NCBI GenBank assembly: GCA_963667515.2
Contig: CAXXXY010000002.1
Location: 248,001 to 312,000, forward strand
From: VYDC01 sp963667515
Lineage (GTDB): Bacteria > Chloroflexota > Dehalococcoidia > UBA2979
Reading direction: 5' to 3'
DNA: 64,000 nucleotides
The notes beneath the pieces were generated by a model. That model was not told the origin of the DNA. It saw only the letters and a program-made list of their open reading frames with translations, and made no database searches. The position numbers and the translations under genes were made by a program. Shown here one piece after another: positions 1 to 9,069 of the stretch; position 1 is the first letter of the stretch, and each line of letters opens with the position of its first letter.

Positions 1-1
1 C

Positions 2-826
2 GGCGAGCACTTCGTTGAGCGCATGACGATCCCGGTGCCTTCGTTCAACGAGTACGAGAACACGCTGGCTCCGCGCCAGCTGAACCGCTTCGCCCTCGAC
101 CCGGCGACGTTCGAGCTCGACGTAGACGCCTTCGCCGACTCCGCCATCAGCAGCGGCTCGAATTTCGTCGTGATCGTGACGCCAAACAACCCTACCGCGC
201 TCTCCGTGGACCGCGACGACGTGCTCCGGCTGGCTCGGCGTCTGGAGCCGTTCGGCTGCAGACTGATCGTCGACGAGTCGTTCGTTGAGTTCTCGCGGGC
301 CGGGTCCGCTGCCAGCGTCGAGTCGGTGGTGCGGGAGTACCCGAACCTTGTCGTGTTGAAGAGCATGAGCAAGGTGTTCGGGATCGCCGGCCTGCGCATT
401 GGCTACCTCATGAGCGCTGACCGGGATCTGGTAGAGAGCTTCCGGGCGCGGCTCCCCATCTGGAACGTGAACGGCCTGGCCGAGGCCTTCCTCCGCTCGA
501 TAGGGCGCTACCGGCGTGAGTTCGAGCTGAGCTGCGCGCTGGTGCGCCAAACCGCCCATGAGTTCTACGAGCAGCTACGTGCGCTTCCGGGCCTTGCGCC
601 GATCGAACCTGATGCGAACTTCGTCTTCTGTGAGATCACGACCCCTGGCGTGGGCGCGCGGCAGCTGGCACGCGAGCTGTACGTCGAGCACAGCATCCTC
701 ATCAAGGACTGCGCGTCCAAGAGCATGCCGAACGCGGACCGCTACCTGCGCATCGCCTCTCGGACTCCCGCGGAGAACCGGCGCCTTGTCGAGGCGCTCG
801 CGAGCTCTCGACTAGCGGGGCGCTGA
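2..826 (+). CDS. PLP-dependent class I/II aminotransferase, 5' truncated
   Basis: C-terminal 274 or so residues of a fold-type I PLP enzyme of the HisC/CobD-like group; the reading frame is open to the left window edge, so the start is outside. The NPTA motif of the cofactor pocket is visible, and the lysine in KSMSKVFGIAGLRIGY is the expected Schiff-base residue, with the second arginine of that block a phosphate ligand. The NFVFCE block near the C-terminus is typical of HisC-like enzymes. It ends eight bases before a CDP-alcohol phosphatidyltransferase, so a role in making an amino head group for a lipid is an inference; histidinol-phosphate transamination is the alternative, but no his genes are nearby. 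Confidence 0.85.
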   Translation, partial: GEHFVERMTIPVPSFNEYENTLAPRQLNRFALDPATFELDVDAFADSAISSGSNFVVIVTPNNPTALSVDRDDVLRLARRLEPFGCRLIVDESFVEFSRAGSAASVESVVREYPNLVVLKSMSKVFGIAGLRIGYLMSADRDLVESFRARLPIWNVNGLAEAFLRSIGRYRREFELSCALVRQTAHEFYEQLRALPGLAPIEPDANFVFCEITTPGVGARQLARELYVEHSILIKDCASKSMPNADRYLRIASRTPAENRRLVEALASSRLAGR

Positions 827-833
827 GCGCCGG

Positions 834-1487
834 ATGCGAGGGGTTGGCCCGCGGCACGCCGCGGCACGGCGGACGATCTTGGGGCATCTGCGTGACGCGG
901 CCAACCTGCTCACGCTCGCCGGGCTGCTCAGCAGCGCCCTCGCGATCACCTTCGCGCTGAATGGGGAGTTCAGCGCTGCGGCCATCGGTCTCGTGCTCGC
1001 GTTCTTCTTCGATGTGGTCGATGGGCCAGTGGCGAAGCGCCTCCACGGTCGCACCGCCGACGATCGCGCGTTCGGCGCGAACCTCGACTCGCTCGCCGAC
1101 ATCGTCAGTGCAGGGGTCGCCCTCGGCGTGGTGCTGCTCGCATACGGGGACTACGAGGCGGCATTCGTTCCAGGTGCTTTCCTACTGGTCGGCGCCGCGG
1201 CGTTGCGGCTCGCCCACTTCAACGTTCACGGGCTCGACGAGGCGTCCGACAGCTACACGGGTCTGCCGACCGACCTCGTCGTCCTCTCGTTCGTCGCGGT
1301 CATGCTGCTCGACGAGCCGCTCACACGGAGTGCTTTCCAGGTGGTGCTGTACGGCGCGGTCCTCATCCTGGCGGGGCTCATGGTGAGCCCCCTAGGCATT
1401 CCGAAATTCACCGGAACCTCGTACTACGCGGTCACCGCACTCGCCTTCACCCTTGCCTCGACACACGCGGCTCGAATGATCGCCTGA
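834..1487 (+). CDS. CDP-alcohol phosphatidyltransferase family membrane protein
   Basis: 217-residue membrane enzyme that joins a CDP-activated alcohol or CDP-diacylglycerol to an alcohol acceptor. The family signature DxxDGxxA...GxxxDxxxD is seen in DVVDGPVAKRL followed by GANLDSLAD, giving the four metal-binding aspartates. About five to six hydrophobic helices surround it. It closely follows the aminotransferase and is probably cotranscribed. A phosphatidylserine-synthase-like activity is possible, but the acceptor cannot be told from sequence; phosphonolipid head-group transfer is another option given the neighbour. Start ATG at 834; the frame is open with no strong ribosome site. Confidence 0.85.
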   Translation: MRGVGPRHAAARRTILGHLRDAANLLTLAGLLSSALAITFALNGEFSAAAIGLVLAFFFDVVDGPVAKRLHGRTADDRAFGANLDSLADIVSAGVALGVVLLAYGDYEAAFVPGAFLLVGAAALRLAHFNVHGLDEASDSYTGLPTDLVVLSFVAVMLLDEPLTRSAFQVVLYGAVLILAGLMVSPLGIPKFTGTSYYAVTALAFTLASTHAARMIA

Positions 1488-2281
1488 GGCTCGGACCTTG
1501 CGGCTTCTCCCGCGAGATTCGAGCCTGACAGGCGATGAAATCGACAGTCGCGCGACGCGCGAACTCCAGATCTTCAGATCAACAATCTTGCCGACAACGC
1601 CGTCGTGCCGGAGGGCGCGGGACGCGATGAGCCTAGCGCGATGCCCTCGAGCGGACTTCTGATCCCGTGGGACGGCAAAACCTGATAGGTGCAGCTCTGT
1701 CCTGAGATAGCAGAGTATCGGCGAGCCACGAGAGGCTCGTCTGTGCTCTACCTCCGTCTGCTTGTCGCAGCACTCTTCGTATCGGTCCGCGCCCGCTGCG
1801 GCATCAGCTCGCCGTCTACACAAGGGGCCGTCGTCGACCGCGGCTCCGTCGCCACGACCGCCGATTCTGGTCACTACTGGCACGCGGTTGGTCCGGCTGG
1901 CGAGGCACGCTCGTGATGGTCGAGCCGGACACGGTTGTGCGGTGGCATCGTTCGGAGCCTGACCCGGTTCTCCGGACAGTTCACGTGTAGACATCATGCT
2001 GCTTCCGCGGCGGCGGCGGGCCTCCTTTCGTACTCCACGGGGCTGAGATCGCCGATCGAGGTGTGACGGCGGCGCGGGTTATACCAGCCCTCGATCCATT
2101 CGAAGATCGCGGAGGCGAGCTCGGCCCGGGTCGTCCAGCTGCGGCGGTCGAGCAGCTCGAGCTGCAGCGTCCCGAAGAACGACTCCATCATCGAGTTGTC
2201 GACAGCCGACGCGACCCGGCCCATCGAGCCGAGCAGGCCGGCGGTGCGGAGGCGGTGCCCGAAGGCCCACGACGTGTACTG

Positions 2282-3732
2282 CTCGGGTTCAAGGGGTCGT
2301 CGCAACACCGCCTTGTGCAGGGGAGAGTAGGTGTTCGTTGAGTGCCTCGGCGGGAGTCTTCCATCCGAGGGTCTTGCGGGGTCGAGTGTTGAGCGCGAGA
2401 GCGACGGCGGCGAGGTCCTCGGCAGAGTGCTGGGACAGGTCGGTGCCTTTGGGGAAGTACTGACGCAGCAGGCCGTTGGTGTTCTCGTTGCTGCCACGCT
2501 GCCAGGGGCTGCGAGGGTCGCAGAAGTAGATCGGCAGGCCGGTGTCGATGCGCAGCTGCGCGTGCTGGGCCATCTCCGCTCCCTGGTCCCAGGCAAGCGA
2601 GCGACGCAGCTGGTCGGGCAGCGTCGTGATCGAGGCCGTGATCGCGTCACGCACCGCCTCTGCGCCGTGACCGGCCAGCGGGGGGCCGTTCTTGACGGTG
2701 GGTTGCTGTCCGTGGCCATCCATGCGGGGCAGGTGCAGCAGCATGGTGAACCGTGTCGTGCGCTCGACGAGCGTGCCGATCGCGGAGCTGCCCAGCCCGA
2801 GGATCAGATCGCCCTCCCAATGGCCGGGAACGGCGCGGTCATCGGCTTCGGCGGGCCGCTGACTGATCATGATCTCGGGGCTGACGAACTTCTTGCCGCG
2901 ACCGCGGGTTCGCGCCCTGGGCACCCGCAACGCTCGTCCGCTACGCAGACATGCGATCAGCTCACGCCGCAGCGCGCCGCGACCCTGGACGTACAGGGCC
3001 TGGTAGATCGCTTCGTGGGAGATCCTCATCGACGCATCATCAGGGAAGTCGACCTGCAGCCGGTTCGAGATCTGCTCCGGGCTCCACGCCTGGGCCCAGC
3101 GTCGGTGCTGACGGCGCCCATGTCGACGGCCAATCCAGCGCACCTCAGGGCCGACCACCCCCACACCGTCGGGCCGGACGATCCTGCCTGACAGCCGTTC
3201 CTGAACGTAACCATGGAGCTGGTCGTTGCTGGCGAGCTTGGCGACCTTGGGACGCTGCGCACGTCGCTCGGCATGCCACTGCGCCGTGGTCGCTCGATAC
3301 TCCAGCTTGCCGCTATGTGTCGCAGCGTTCCGGCGTACCTCGCGTGAGATCGTCGACGGAGCCCGGCGGAGCCGGCGGGCGATCGCTCGGCCGCTTGCGC
3401 CTTGGGCGCGGAGGATGGCGATCTCCTCGCGCTCAGCGAACGATAGGTAGCGCCCTAACAGCGGCGCCGGACTGGCTGTTGGCATGCCACCACCTTCACG
3501 GAACCAGCGTGCTCCGACGGCTGGAGACACACCGGCCGCCGCAGCGGCATCCTCGCTCGACAACCCTTCTGCGATCGCCAGCCAGAACCGTTGGCGATGC
3601 TCACGACGCGCAACCGGTGGACGGCCTGGAGACCGCATCGCCGGCCTTCCTGTCGCCTTCGCCGCCCACCCCGGTGACCTTCCCATCACAACCCCTCACC
3701 TCGAGGCGTTGCGATGACCACTTGAATCCGCC
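2282..3732 (-). mobile_element. IS30-family insertion sequence, 1451 bp
   Basis: Terminal inverted repeats of about 26 bases at 2282-2309 and 3705-3732 share TTCAAG(G/T)GGTC(G/A)TCGCAAC. A three-base duplication CTG is at 2279-2281 and 3733-3735. The target is the orfB gene of the surrounding IS3 copy. One gene fills the element. Confidence 0.9.
2289..3689 (-). CDS. IS30-family transposase
   Basis: Intact 466-residue transposase. The N-terminal part has two helix-turn-helix regions (around EGLSSEDAAAAAGVSP and ASGRAIARRLRRAPSTISRE), followed by the DDE domain: D in VPGHWEGDLILG, D in LAWDQGAEMAQH and E in QRGSNENTNGLLRQYFP. These blocks are diagnostic for IS30. An inner ATG at 3638 (MRSPGRPPVARREHRQ) is a likely alternative start because it begins where family members usually do. 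The stop lies inside the terminal repeat. Nothing suggests it is broken, so this is probably the youngest of the nested insertions. Confidence 0.93.
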   Translation of the reverse strand: MMGRSPGWAAKATGRPAMRSPGRPPVARREHRQRFWLAIAEGLSSEDAAAAAGVSPAVGARWFREGGGMPTASPAPLLGRYLSFAEREEIAILRAQGASGRAIARRLRRAPSTISREVRRNAATHSGKLEYRATTAQWHAERRAQRPKVAKLASNDQLHGYVQERLSGRIVRPDGVGVVGPEVRWIGRRHGRRQHRRWAQAWSPEQISNRLQVDFPDDASMRISHEAIYQALYVQGRGALRRELIACLRSGRALRVPRARTRGRGKKFVSPEIMISQRPAEADDRAVPGHWEGDLILGLGSSAIGTLVERTTRFTMLLHLPRMDGHGQQPTVKNGPPLAGHGAEAVRDAITASITTLPDQLRRSLAWDQGAEMAQHAQLRIDTGLPIYFCDPRSPWQRGSNENTNGLLRQYFPKGTDLSQHSAEDLAAVALALNTRPRKTLGWKTPAEALNEHLLSPAQGGVATTP

Positions 3733-4319
3733 CTGCGATCCCCGGTCGGAGTGCACCACGGTCTCGCCCCGGGTCGGCTGTCGCCGCCAGCGGGCCATCT
3801 CCAGAGCGTCGACCACAAGCTCGGTGCGCAGGTGGTCAGCAATGGACCAGCCCACGATCCGCCGTGAGTAGACGTCCAGCACGGCGGCGCAATAGACCTT
3901 CCCCTCCCGCGTGGGGTGCTCGGTGATGTCGGTCAGCCAGAGCCGGTCCAGCGCGTCGGCCACGAAGCGCCGGCGCACCAGGTCGTCGTGGACGGCAGGC
4001 GCCGGGCGAGCGTGTCTCCCGCGCCGCCGGTAGATTCCATGCAGTCCTGCGCTCCGCATTAGCCGTGCCACCCGCTTGCGACCGCAACGGACGCCCCGCC
4101 CGAGCCGCAGTTCGGCGTGCACCCGCGGCGCTCCGTAGCTGCCTCGCGACATGGCGTGGAGCTCCACGATCTGCTCGCTCAGCGCCTGGTCGGCGACGGC
4201 GCGGGCCGAGGGCGCCCGCTCTCGCCACTCGTAGTAGCCCGCTGTCGAGACCGCGAGTACCCGGCAGGCCACCGCCGCGACGACCCCGTCGGCGGCAAGC
4301 TCACGGACCAGCCGGTATC

Positions 4320-4607
4320 TCATTTTGGGAGCACGTTCTCGCGCGCGAAGAGGGCGGCGGCGCGCTTCAGAATCTCGTTCTCCATCTCCAGGGTGCGGTT
4401 GGCCCGGCGCAGCCGCACCAGCTCCGCCCGCTCGTCGCTCGTCAGGCCCTCTCTGTGGCCCTCGTCGACATCGGCCTGCCGCAGCCAGCGGTGCAGGCAC
4501 TACCCGGCGATCCCCAGGTCCGCAGCGATCCGCACGATCGGCTTCTCCCGCAGCCGGGCCAGTTCGACAGCATGACGGCGGAACTCGGGTGGGTAGGCTC
4601 GGGGCAT
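4320..4607 (-). pseudogene. IS3 orfA (HTH protein) with an in-frame amber codon
   Basis: Starts MPRAYPPEFRRHAVELAR, the usual N-terminus of IS3 OrfA with its helix-turn-helix, and ends in the leucine-zipper-like block LEMENEILKRAAALFA. A TAG at 4500-4502 interrupts the frame at codon 36, in the HTH where a sense codon is expected before CLHRWL. The stop overlaps the orfB start as ATGA. The element could therefore not make full-length OrfA unless the amber is suppressed. Confidence 0.8.
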
Positions 4608-5469
4608 CCAGGACTCCTCCCTGGGCAACATCGTCGCCTCAGGCTAGGTGTCCGGGAAAGCGGGTCAGGCTCCGTTCTGCTTGGCGCGCCTACTGGCGCT
4701 GGAAGAGTCGTCGCGGACCTGGGCGTCCCCACATTCCCGCAGAGCTGCGACAGCTGATCCTGCGCATCGCCACTGAGCATCCACGGTGGGGCGCCGTCCG
4801 CATCGTTGGTGAGCTGCGTGCGCTTGGCTTCGACGTGAGCGCTCGCACCGTGAGCCGCTACCGTCAGCAGGCGCTCCGGCGACCGCCGAGTCAGTCGTGG
4901 CGCACGTTTCTGCGCAACCACGCGTCCAGCATCTGGGCTGCTGACCTGTTCACGGTGCAGACCCTCACCTTCCGCACGCTCTACGTGTTCGTCGTGATCG
5001 ACCACGGCCGGCGCCGCATCCGGCACTGGAACGTCACGGAGCACCCGATCGCGCCCTGGATCTGGAGGCAGATGATCGAGGCGACCGCCTGGGGTCAGCA
5101 GCCAGGGTTCCTCATCCGAGACCGCGACCGTAGCTATGGCGGAGACTTCATCGCACGCGCTCGACGGCTCGGGATCGAGACGATTCTCACTCCGCTGCGC
5201 GCGCCGAACGCCAACGCCATCGCCGAGCGGGTGATCAGGACGCTCCAGCGCGAGTGCCTCGATCACGTCATCGCCGTCAACGAACGGCATCTGAGGCGGG
5301 TGCCTGGTGAGTACGTCCAGCACTACAACGCGATGCGGCCGCATCGGTCATTGGCGCTCGACTCTCCGGAGGGACGCAAGCCGGTGCAGCGGATGCCGAG
5401 CCAGCGAGTCGACAGCAAGCCCGTGCTAGGAGGTTTGCATCATGAGTATCGGTGGGCCGCATGAGGTTT

Positions 5470-5614
5470 TGCCGCCCCACGCCCTCCCGGAAGCGCCGAA
5501 CTCCAGGAAGTCGTCGGCCAACAGGGTGTCGAGGCGAGACGCGGAAGCCGAGGCGTCGGGATTGAGCAGCTCCAGTTCAAGCGCGCGAATCAAGGCTGGG
5601 AGGCTGGCGTCCAC
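5470..5614 (-). pseudogene. N-terminal fragment of a DUF4440/NTF2-like protein
   Basis: GTG start at 5614 gives MDASLPALIRALELELLNP, then LLADDFLEFGASGRAW, the typical first helix and strand of SnoaL/DUF4440 proteins (about 130 residues when complete). Similarity ends after about 48 residues, close to the 3' end of the transposase pseudogene, so the gene was cut by that insertion. The exact breakpoint is uncertain by several bases. Confidence 0.6.
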
Positions 5615-5942
5615 GCCAGGATGGTACTCCCGGCATTCGCCCGCTCCGCGGCCCAGCCAACTGCAGCAGCGCAGTGCGAGTTGACACGCGCGTACTTACG
5701 ACGTACTTACGCTGCGGCCGGCGAGGGACCGGCGCGCACGGCGGTGGTTGGACGCAGATGCCGGGCGCACTGACCCGGACGCGCCCGCACCGGTCAAGCG
5801 CAATTCAAATCTGCGCACCCCGACCACCGCCCACCATCTCCCCCTTCTCCCCCGACGGGCAGGCAGCGCTGCACCCGCCTCGATCGCCCCGGCCGAGCGG
5901 CACCGTGCGCGCGCCCACAGGCGTCGGGCTCTCCCGGTCCAC
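5615..5942. other. Intergenic, no gene recognised
   Basis: 328 bases between the truncated DUF4440 fragment and the second IS3 element. No reading frame here resembles a protein; no tRNA, terminator or clear promoter was seen. Confidence 0.5.
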
Positions 5943-5994
5943 GGTTTTCTTGGACACCTGATTGGGGCAGGCTGCCCCGGCAGAGGAGGTGTCC

Positions 5995-6345
5995 ATGACC
6001 AGCTCCGCCCAGGGATTGAACGGGCGTAGTGCGTCGCGAACGAAGCGCGTTCGCTTCTCCTCGCGACGGAAGAGCGAGGCGGTGCTGAGGCTGCTGCGCG
6101 GCGAGGAGTTGGACGCGCTCTCGCGCGAGCTGGGGGTGACCGCAGCGACGCTGTCGCAGTGGCGCGAGCGCTTCCTCGCCGCCGGCCGGGCCTCGCTCAC
6201 GAGCCGGCCTGCCGACGAGCGTGACGAGGAGATCCACCGACTGCAGGCGAAAGTCGGCGAGATCACGATGGCGAACGAGCTCCTGCTCCAGCGCGCGCAT
6301 CAGCTGGAGGCAGGACTCCCTTTGGCACGCCGGAGGTCGAGGTGA
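5995..6345 (+). CDS. IS3-family transposase OrfA
   Basis: 116-residue HTH protein. The ATG at 5995 is chosen over an upstream in-frame start because a good ribosome site, GAGGAGGT, lies at 5983-5990. The helix-turn-helix is SRELGVTAATLSQWRERF, and the C-terminal coiled coil (EEIHRLQAKVGEITMANELL) is the usual oligomerisation zipper of OrfA. The stop overlaps the start of orfB by four bases (ATGA), the classic coupling for the two IS3 frames. Confidence 0.9.
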   Translation: MTSSAQGLNGRSASRTKRVRFSSRRKSEAVLRLLRGEELDALSRELGVTAATLSQWRERFLAAGRASLTSRPADERDEEIHRLQAKVGEITMANELLLQRAHQLEAGLPLARRRSR

Positions 6346-7244
6346 TGAGTCGAACCACCTCGCCCTCCACGGGACCGCCGTACGGCACGACGCGCATCTG
6401 CCAGCTGTGGGAGGTCCCGCGCTCGACCGTCTACGAGCGGCGGGCACGGGCGCGACGGCCTCTGCGGCCAGCAGCGAAGCGCGGGCCGAGGCAGGCGTGG
6501 ACGGACGAGGCTCTCACGGAGCAGGTCCGAGCTGTGCTCGCCGCCTCCCCGTTCACGGGCGAGGGCTACCGCAAGGTGTGGGCGCGGCTGCGGCTGGCCG
6601 GTGTGCGCACCTCGAAGGGCCGGGTGCTGCGGCTGATGCGGGAGGCGGGACTGCTCGCCCCGACCCGCGTCGGGCGTCGGCGCGGACCGCGGGTGCACGA
6701 CGGGACGATCACCACCGAGCGGCCTGACGAGATGTGGGGGACCGACGCGACCTCCTGCCTCACCACCCGCGAGGGGAACGCCACCGTCTTCATCGCCGTC
6801 GATCACTGCACGCAGGAGTGCATCGGCATCCACGCGGCGCGACCGGGCACGCGCTTCGAGGCGCTGGAGCCGCTGCGGCAGGGGCTCCGGGAGCACTTCG
6901 ACGGCTACGAGGCGGACCTCGCGCGGGGACTCGCTCTCCGCCACGACCACGGCAGCCAGTACCTGAGCGACCACTTTCAGGAGGAGCTGCGCTTCCTCGG
7001 CATCCGCTCCAGCCCGTCCTTCGTAGCCGCGCCCGAGGGCAACGGCTGCGCGGAACGCTTCATCCGCACGCTGAAGGAGCAGCTGCTGTGGGTGGAGCAC
7101 TTCGAGACGGTGGAGGAGCTACGCCAGGCGCTGCTCGCCTTCAAGCAGCGCTACAACCAGCACTGGCTCGTCGAACGGCACGGCCACCGCACCCCAGCCG
7201 CCGTCCGCGAGGCGCTCTCGCCGCGCACCGGGGCGGCCGCATGA
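6342..7244 (+). CDS. IS3-family transposase OrfB
   Basis: 300-residue DDE transposase. The HTH_21-like segment (GEGYRKVWARLRLAGVRTSK) precedes the rve catalytic domain with D in MWGTDATSCL, D in ALRHDHGSQYL and E in NGCAERFIRTLKEQ. All three residues and the normal length are present, so it is likely functional alone or fused to OrfA by frameshifting. It is a different IS3 subgroup from the broken copy at 2-4.7 kb. Confidence 0.93.
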   Translation: MMSRTTSPSTGPPYGTTRICQLWEVPRSTVYERRARARRPLRPAAKRGPRQAWTDEALTEQVRAVLAASPFTGEGYRKVWARLRLAGVRTSKGRVLRLMREAGLLAPTRVGRRRGPRVHDGTITTERPDEMWGTDATSCLTTREGNATVFIAVDHCTQECIGIHAARPGTRFEALEPLRQGLREHFDGYEADLARGLALRHDHGSQYLSDHFQEELRFLGIRSSPSFVAAPEGNGCAERFIRTLKEQLLWVEHFETVEELRQALLAFKQRYNQHWLVERHGHRTPAAVREALSPRTGAAA

Positions 7245-7564
7245 TTACCGCCAGCGATGTGTCCAAGAAACCAGGAGCGGTACAGGTCAGCCGCGTCGCG
7301 ACCGCGGATCCTGCGCGCTCCACGGCGCCCGCGCTACGCTTGATCTGGTCGGCCGCCGGGGAAGCCGCGAGCGAATCGGGAGAACCCCTGACGAACTCCC
7401 ACGGCAGGTCTGCCACGATGGTCGCCGTTCGTAGCGGACGGGGCCGGGGAGGGAACCTTCCGCGCGACGACGGCGTCCCCCAGTGAGGCCCTCGTAGCGA
7501 GGGACGCTTTGGGGCGGCGCGGCGCCGGGGCGGCAGGAGGCCACTCCCCAGACGGGATCCGACG

Positions 7565-8568
7565 ATGCTCCAGACCACCGATGCGCAGGCTCCGCGGCGC
7601 GGCCGCCGGCAGCGCGCCGAGGCGGCGATCGCGCACGCCCTCGGCCGGCGCTGGGAGCAGGCGGCCGCCGAGAACCGCGCGTTGCTCGAGGAGGACGCCT
7701 CCGACATCGAGGCGGCGAACCGCCTCGGCAAGGCGCTCACGGAGCTCGACGACCTCGCGGGCGCGGAGCAAGCGTACCTCGCGGCGCTCACCATCGACGG
7801 CGCCAACGCGATTGCGCGCAGGAACCTCGGGCGCATCCAGGAGGCGCTCGCCGGCGCCCAGCGGAAGCCCGCGAAGGCGAAGGCCGCGCGTGGCGCCGCC
7901 GCGAAGAAGGGGGCGCGGGGCGGCGGCAAGGCGGCCGCGGCCGCCCGTCCCGCCGCCGCGACCGTCTCGATCATCGAGGCGACCGGCGCCAGCGCCGAGT
8001 TCGCGCTGCAGCGGCCCGTGCTGGCGGCGCTGCAGCGGCTGGAGCCCGGCGACACCCTCGAGCTCGCCGCCACCGAGTCCGGCGTGGCGGTGACGACGGA
8101 GCGCGGCGTCGTGCTGGGCCAGATCGAGCCGCGCGGCGGCCTGCGGCTGCGCCGCATGATCGAGGGCGGCAACCGCTACACCGTCATCCTGCGGCAGATC
8201 ACCGAGGGCGGCGCTACCGTCCACGTCCGCGAGAGCCACCGCGACCCCTCGCTGGTGGGGCAGGTCTCCTTCCTGCCGCCACGCGCCGCCGCGCGCCGCG
8301 CGCCTACTCGCGCCCGTCGGCGGTGGTGCGCTACGACGCCGATCCCGACGACGACGACGACGAGGAGGAGAACGATGTCTGGCGCCCGCGCGCCGGCGGC
8401 GCGGCGAAGGCCCAGGACGAGCTCGCGGCGGGCGGCTTCTCCGAAGAGCGCGCGGGCGATGACGCCGACGAGGCCGACGACGACGACGAGGACGAAGACG
8501 ACACGCCGCCCGCGGGCGTGCTGGACGACGAGCCGGCCAACGAGGGCGATGACGACCTCGACGACTGA
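7565..8568 (+). CDS. TPR-like protein with acidic tail, frameshifted near 8300
   Basis: The N-terminal 100 residues (GRRWEQAAAENRALLEEDASD, then LAGAEQAYLAALTIDGANA) look like two or three tetratricopeptide helices, followed by an Ala/Lys-rich linker and a compact beta-rich domain (residues about 135-235). Coding sense then moves to another frame around 8285-8320: YSRPSAVVRYDADPDDDD continues to a strongly acidic C-terminus ending DDDLDD at 8568. The frame in use before the shift instead gives a Thr/Arg-rich string that is clearly not protein-like. The shift lies in a GCC/GCG repeat, so an assembly error is likely. Function unknown; a scaffold or nucleic-acid-associated role is only a guess. 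Confidence 0.65.
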
Positions 8569-9069
8569 GGAGCGGTAGCGGCGGACGCAGACGACGCGGC
8601 GCCCTTCCTCTACTTCGCCTACGGCTCCAACCTGGACGCCGCGCGGCTGCACCAGAGCTGCCCCTCGGCGCGGCCGCAGGGCGCCGCGCGACTCGCCGAC
8701 TACCGCCTGCGCTTCCCGCTCGCGAGCCGGCGCTGGCGCGGTGGCGTCGCCGACGTGCTCCCCGCGCCGGGCGACGAGGTATGGGGCGCGCTGTGGCTCA
8801 TCGAGGCCGCGGAGGCGCCCGCCCTCGACGCGCAGGAGGGTGTGCAGCTCAGCCTGCCGCGCTACCTCCGCGTGCGCCTCGAGGTGGAGCGCGCCGCCGG
8901 GGATCGCGTGCGGTGCCTCGCCTACCGCGTCGCGACGGGCGCTGCCGCCGCCTCGGAGCTCGCGCCGTCCGCCGCCTACCGCGACACGATGCTGCGCGGC
9001 GCGCGCGCCTTCGGCCTGCCGGCCGCCTACGTCGATCGCCTCGCGGCGCTCCCCGTCGCCCCGGCGTAG
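8569..9069 (+). CDS. Gamma-glutamylcyclotransferase-like (GGCT/AIG2 fold) protein
   Basis: The frame contains FLYFAYGSNLDAARL at its start, the hallmark YGSNL substrate-binding loop of the GGCT fold, then YRLRFPLASRRWRGGVADV and GDEVWGALWLI as in bacterial members; the glutamate in ALDAQEGV is a candidate acid/base. The open frame begins just after the TGA that ends the acidic protein, and the 14 codons before YFAYGSNL contain no ATG, GTG or TTG. Either a non-standard start is used, an indel hides the start, or the gene is dead. The first normal in-frame ATG (8755) would remove the active-site loop. Enzymes of this fold cleave gamma-glutamyl amines or peptides; the substrate is not known. Confidence 0.7.
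   Translation, partial: GAVAADADDAAPFLYFAYGSNLDAARLHQSCPSARPQGAARLADYRLRFPLASRRWRGGVADVLPAPGDEVWGALWLIEAAEAPALDAQEGVQLSLPRYLRVRLEVERAAGDRVRCLAYRVATGAAAASELAPSAAYRDTMLRGARAFGLPAAYVDRLAALPVAPA

Larger units (their letters stand above)
1994..4323 (-). pseudogene. IS3 orfB transposase split by an IS30 insertion
   Basis: N-terminal part runs from the ATG at 4323 to 3733 (MRYRLVRELAADG through VVHSDRGSQ); the C-terminal part resumes at 2278 (YTSWAFGHRL to the stop at 1994). Joined at the duplicated CAG codon they give 291 residues, normal for IS3 OrfB. The DDE triad is recognisable: D in LWLTDITEH, D in VVHSDRGSQ and E in NSMMESFFGTLQLE. The gene is inactive in this arrangement. Confidence 0.9.
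1954..4673 (-). mobile_element. IS3-family element, itself carrying an IS30 insertion
   Basis: The 25-base imperfect terminal repeats lie at 1954-1978 and 4649-4673; both begin GGAGCCTGACCCG read inward and end CCGGACA. A four-base duplication GTTC flanks it at 1950-1953 and 4674-4677. Without the internal IS30 copy the element would be 1266 bp, a normal size for IS3. It carries orfA and orfB on the minus strand, both broken. Confidence 0.9.
1743..5464 (+). pseudogene. Integrase-type (DDE) transposase gene interrupted by an IS3 element
   Basis: Two halves of one transposase lie at 1743-1953 and 4678-5464. Removing the insert and one GTTC duplication restores the reading ...TVVRWHR-SAWRAYWRWKS, a continuous match to the N-terminal HTH and linker of this integrase family. 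The right half keeps the full catalytic triad: D in WAADLFTV, D in IRDRDRSYGGDF and E in NAIAERVIRTLQRE. The first 60 bases seem to change frame once (LYLRLLVAAL in one frame, LRHQLAVYTRG in the next), a second lesion or an error. The right end cuts off a DUF4440 gene, so the gene itself probably sits in an older insertion. No terminal repeats of that outer element were found. Confidence 0.8.
5943..7273 (+). mobile_element. IS3-family element, apparently intact
   Basis: About 1.33 kb bounded by short imperfect inverted repeats: GGTTTTCTTGGACAC at 5943-5957 and the complement of GGTTTCTTGGACAC at 7259-7272. It contains overlapping orfA and orfB. No convincing target duplication was found, so the exact outer limits may be off by a few bases. 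Confidence 0.85.

Noticed and set aside
1762..1962. Small independent gene upstream of the IS3 element
   Set aside because: The protein-like frame here is the integrase pseudogene in another phase.
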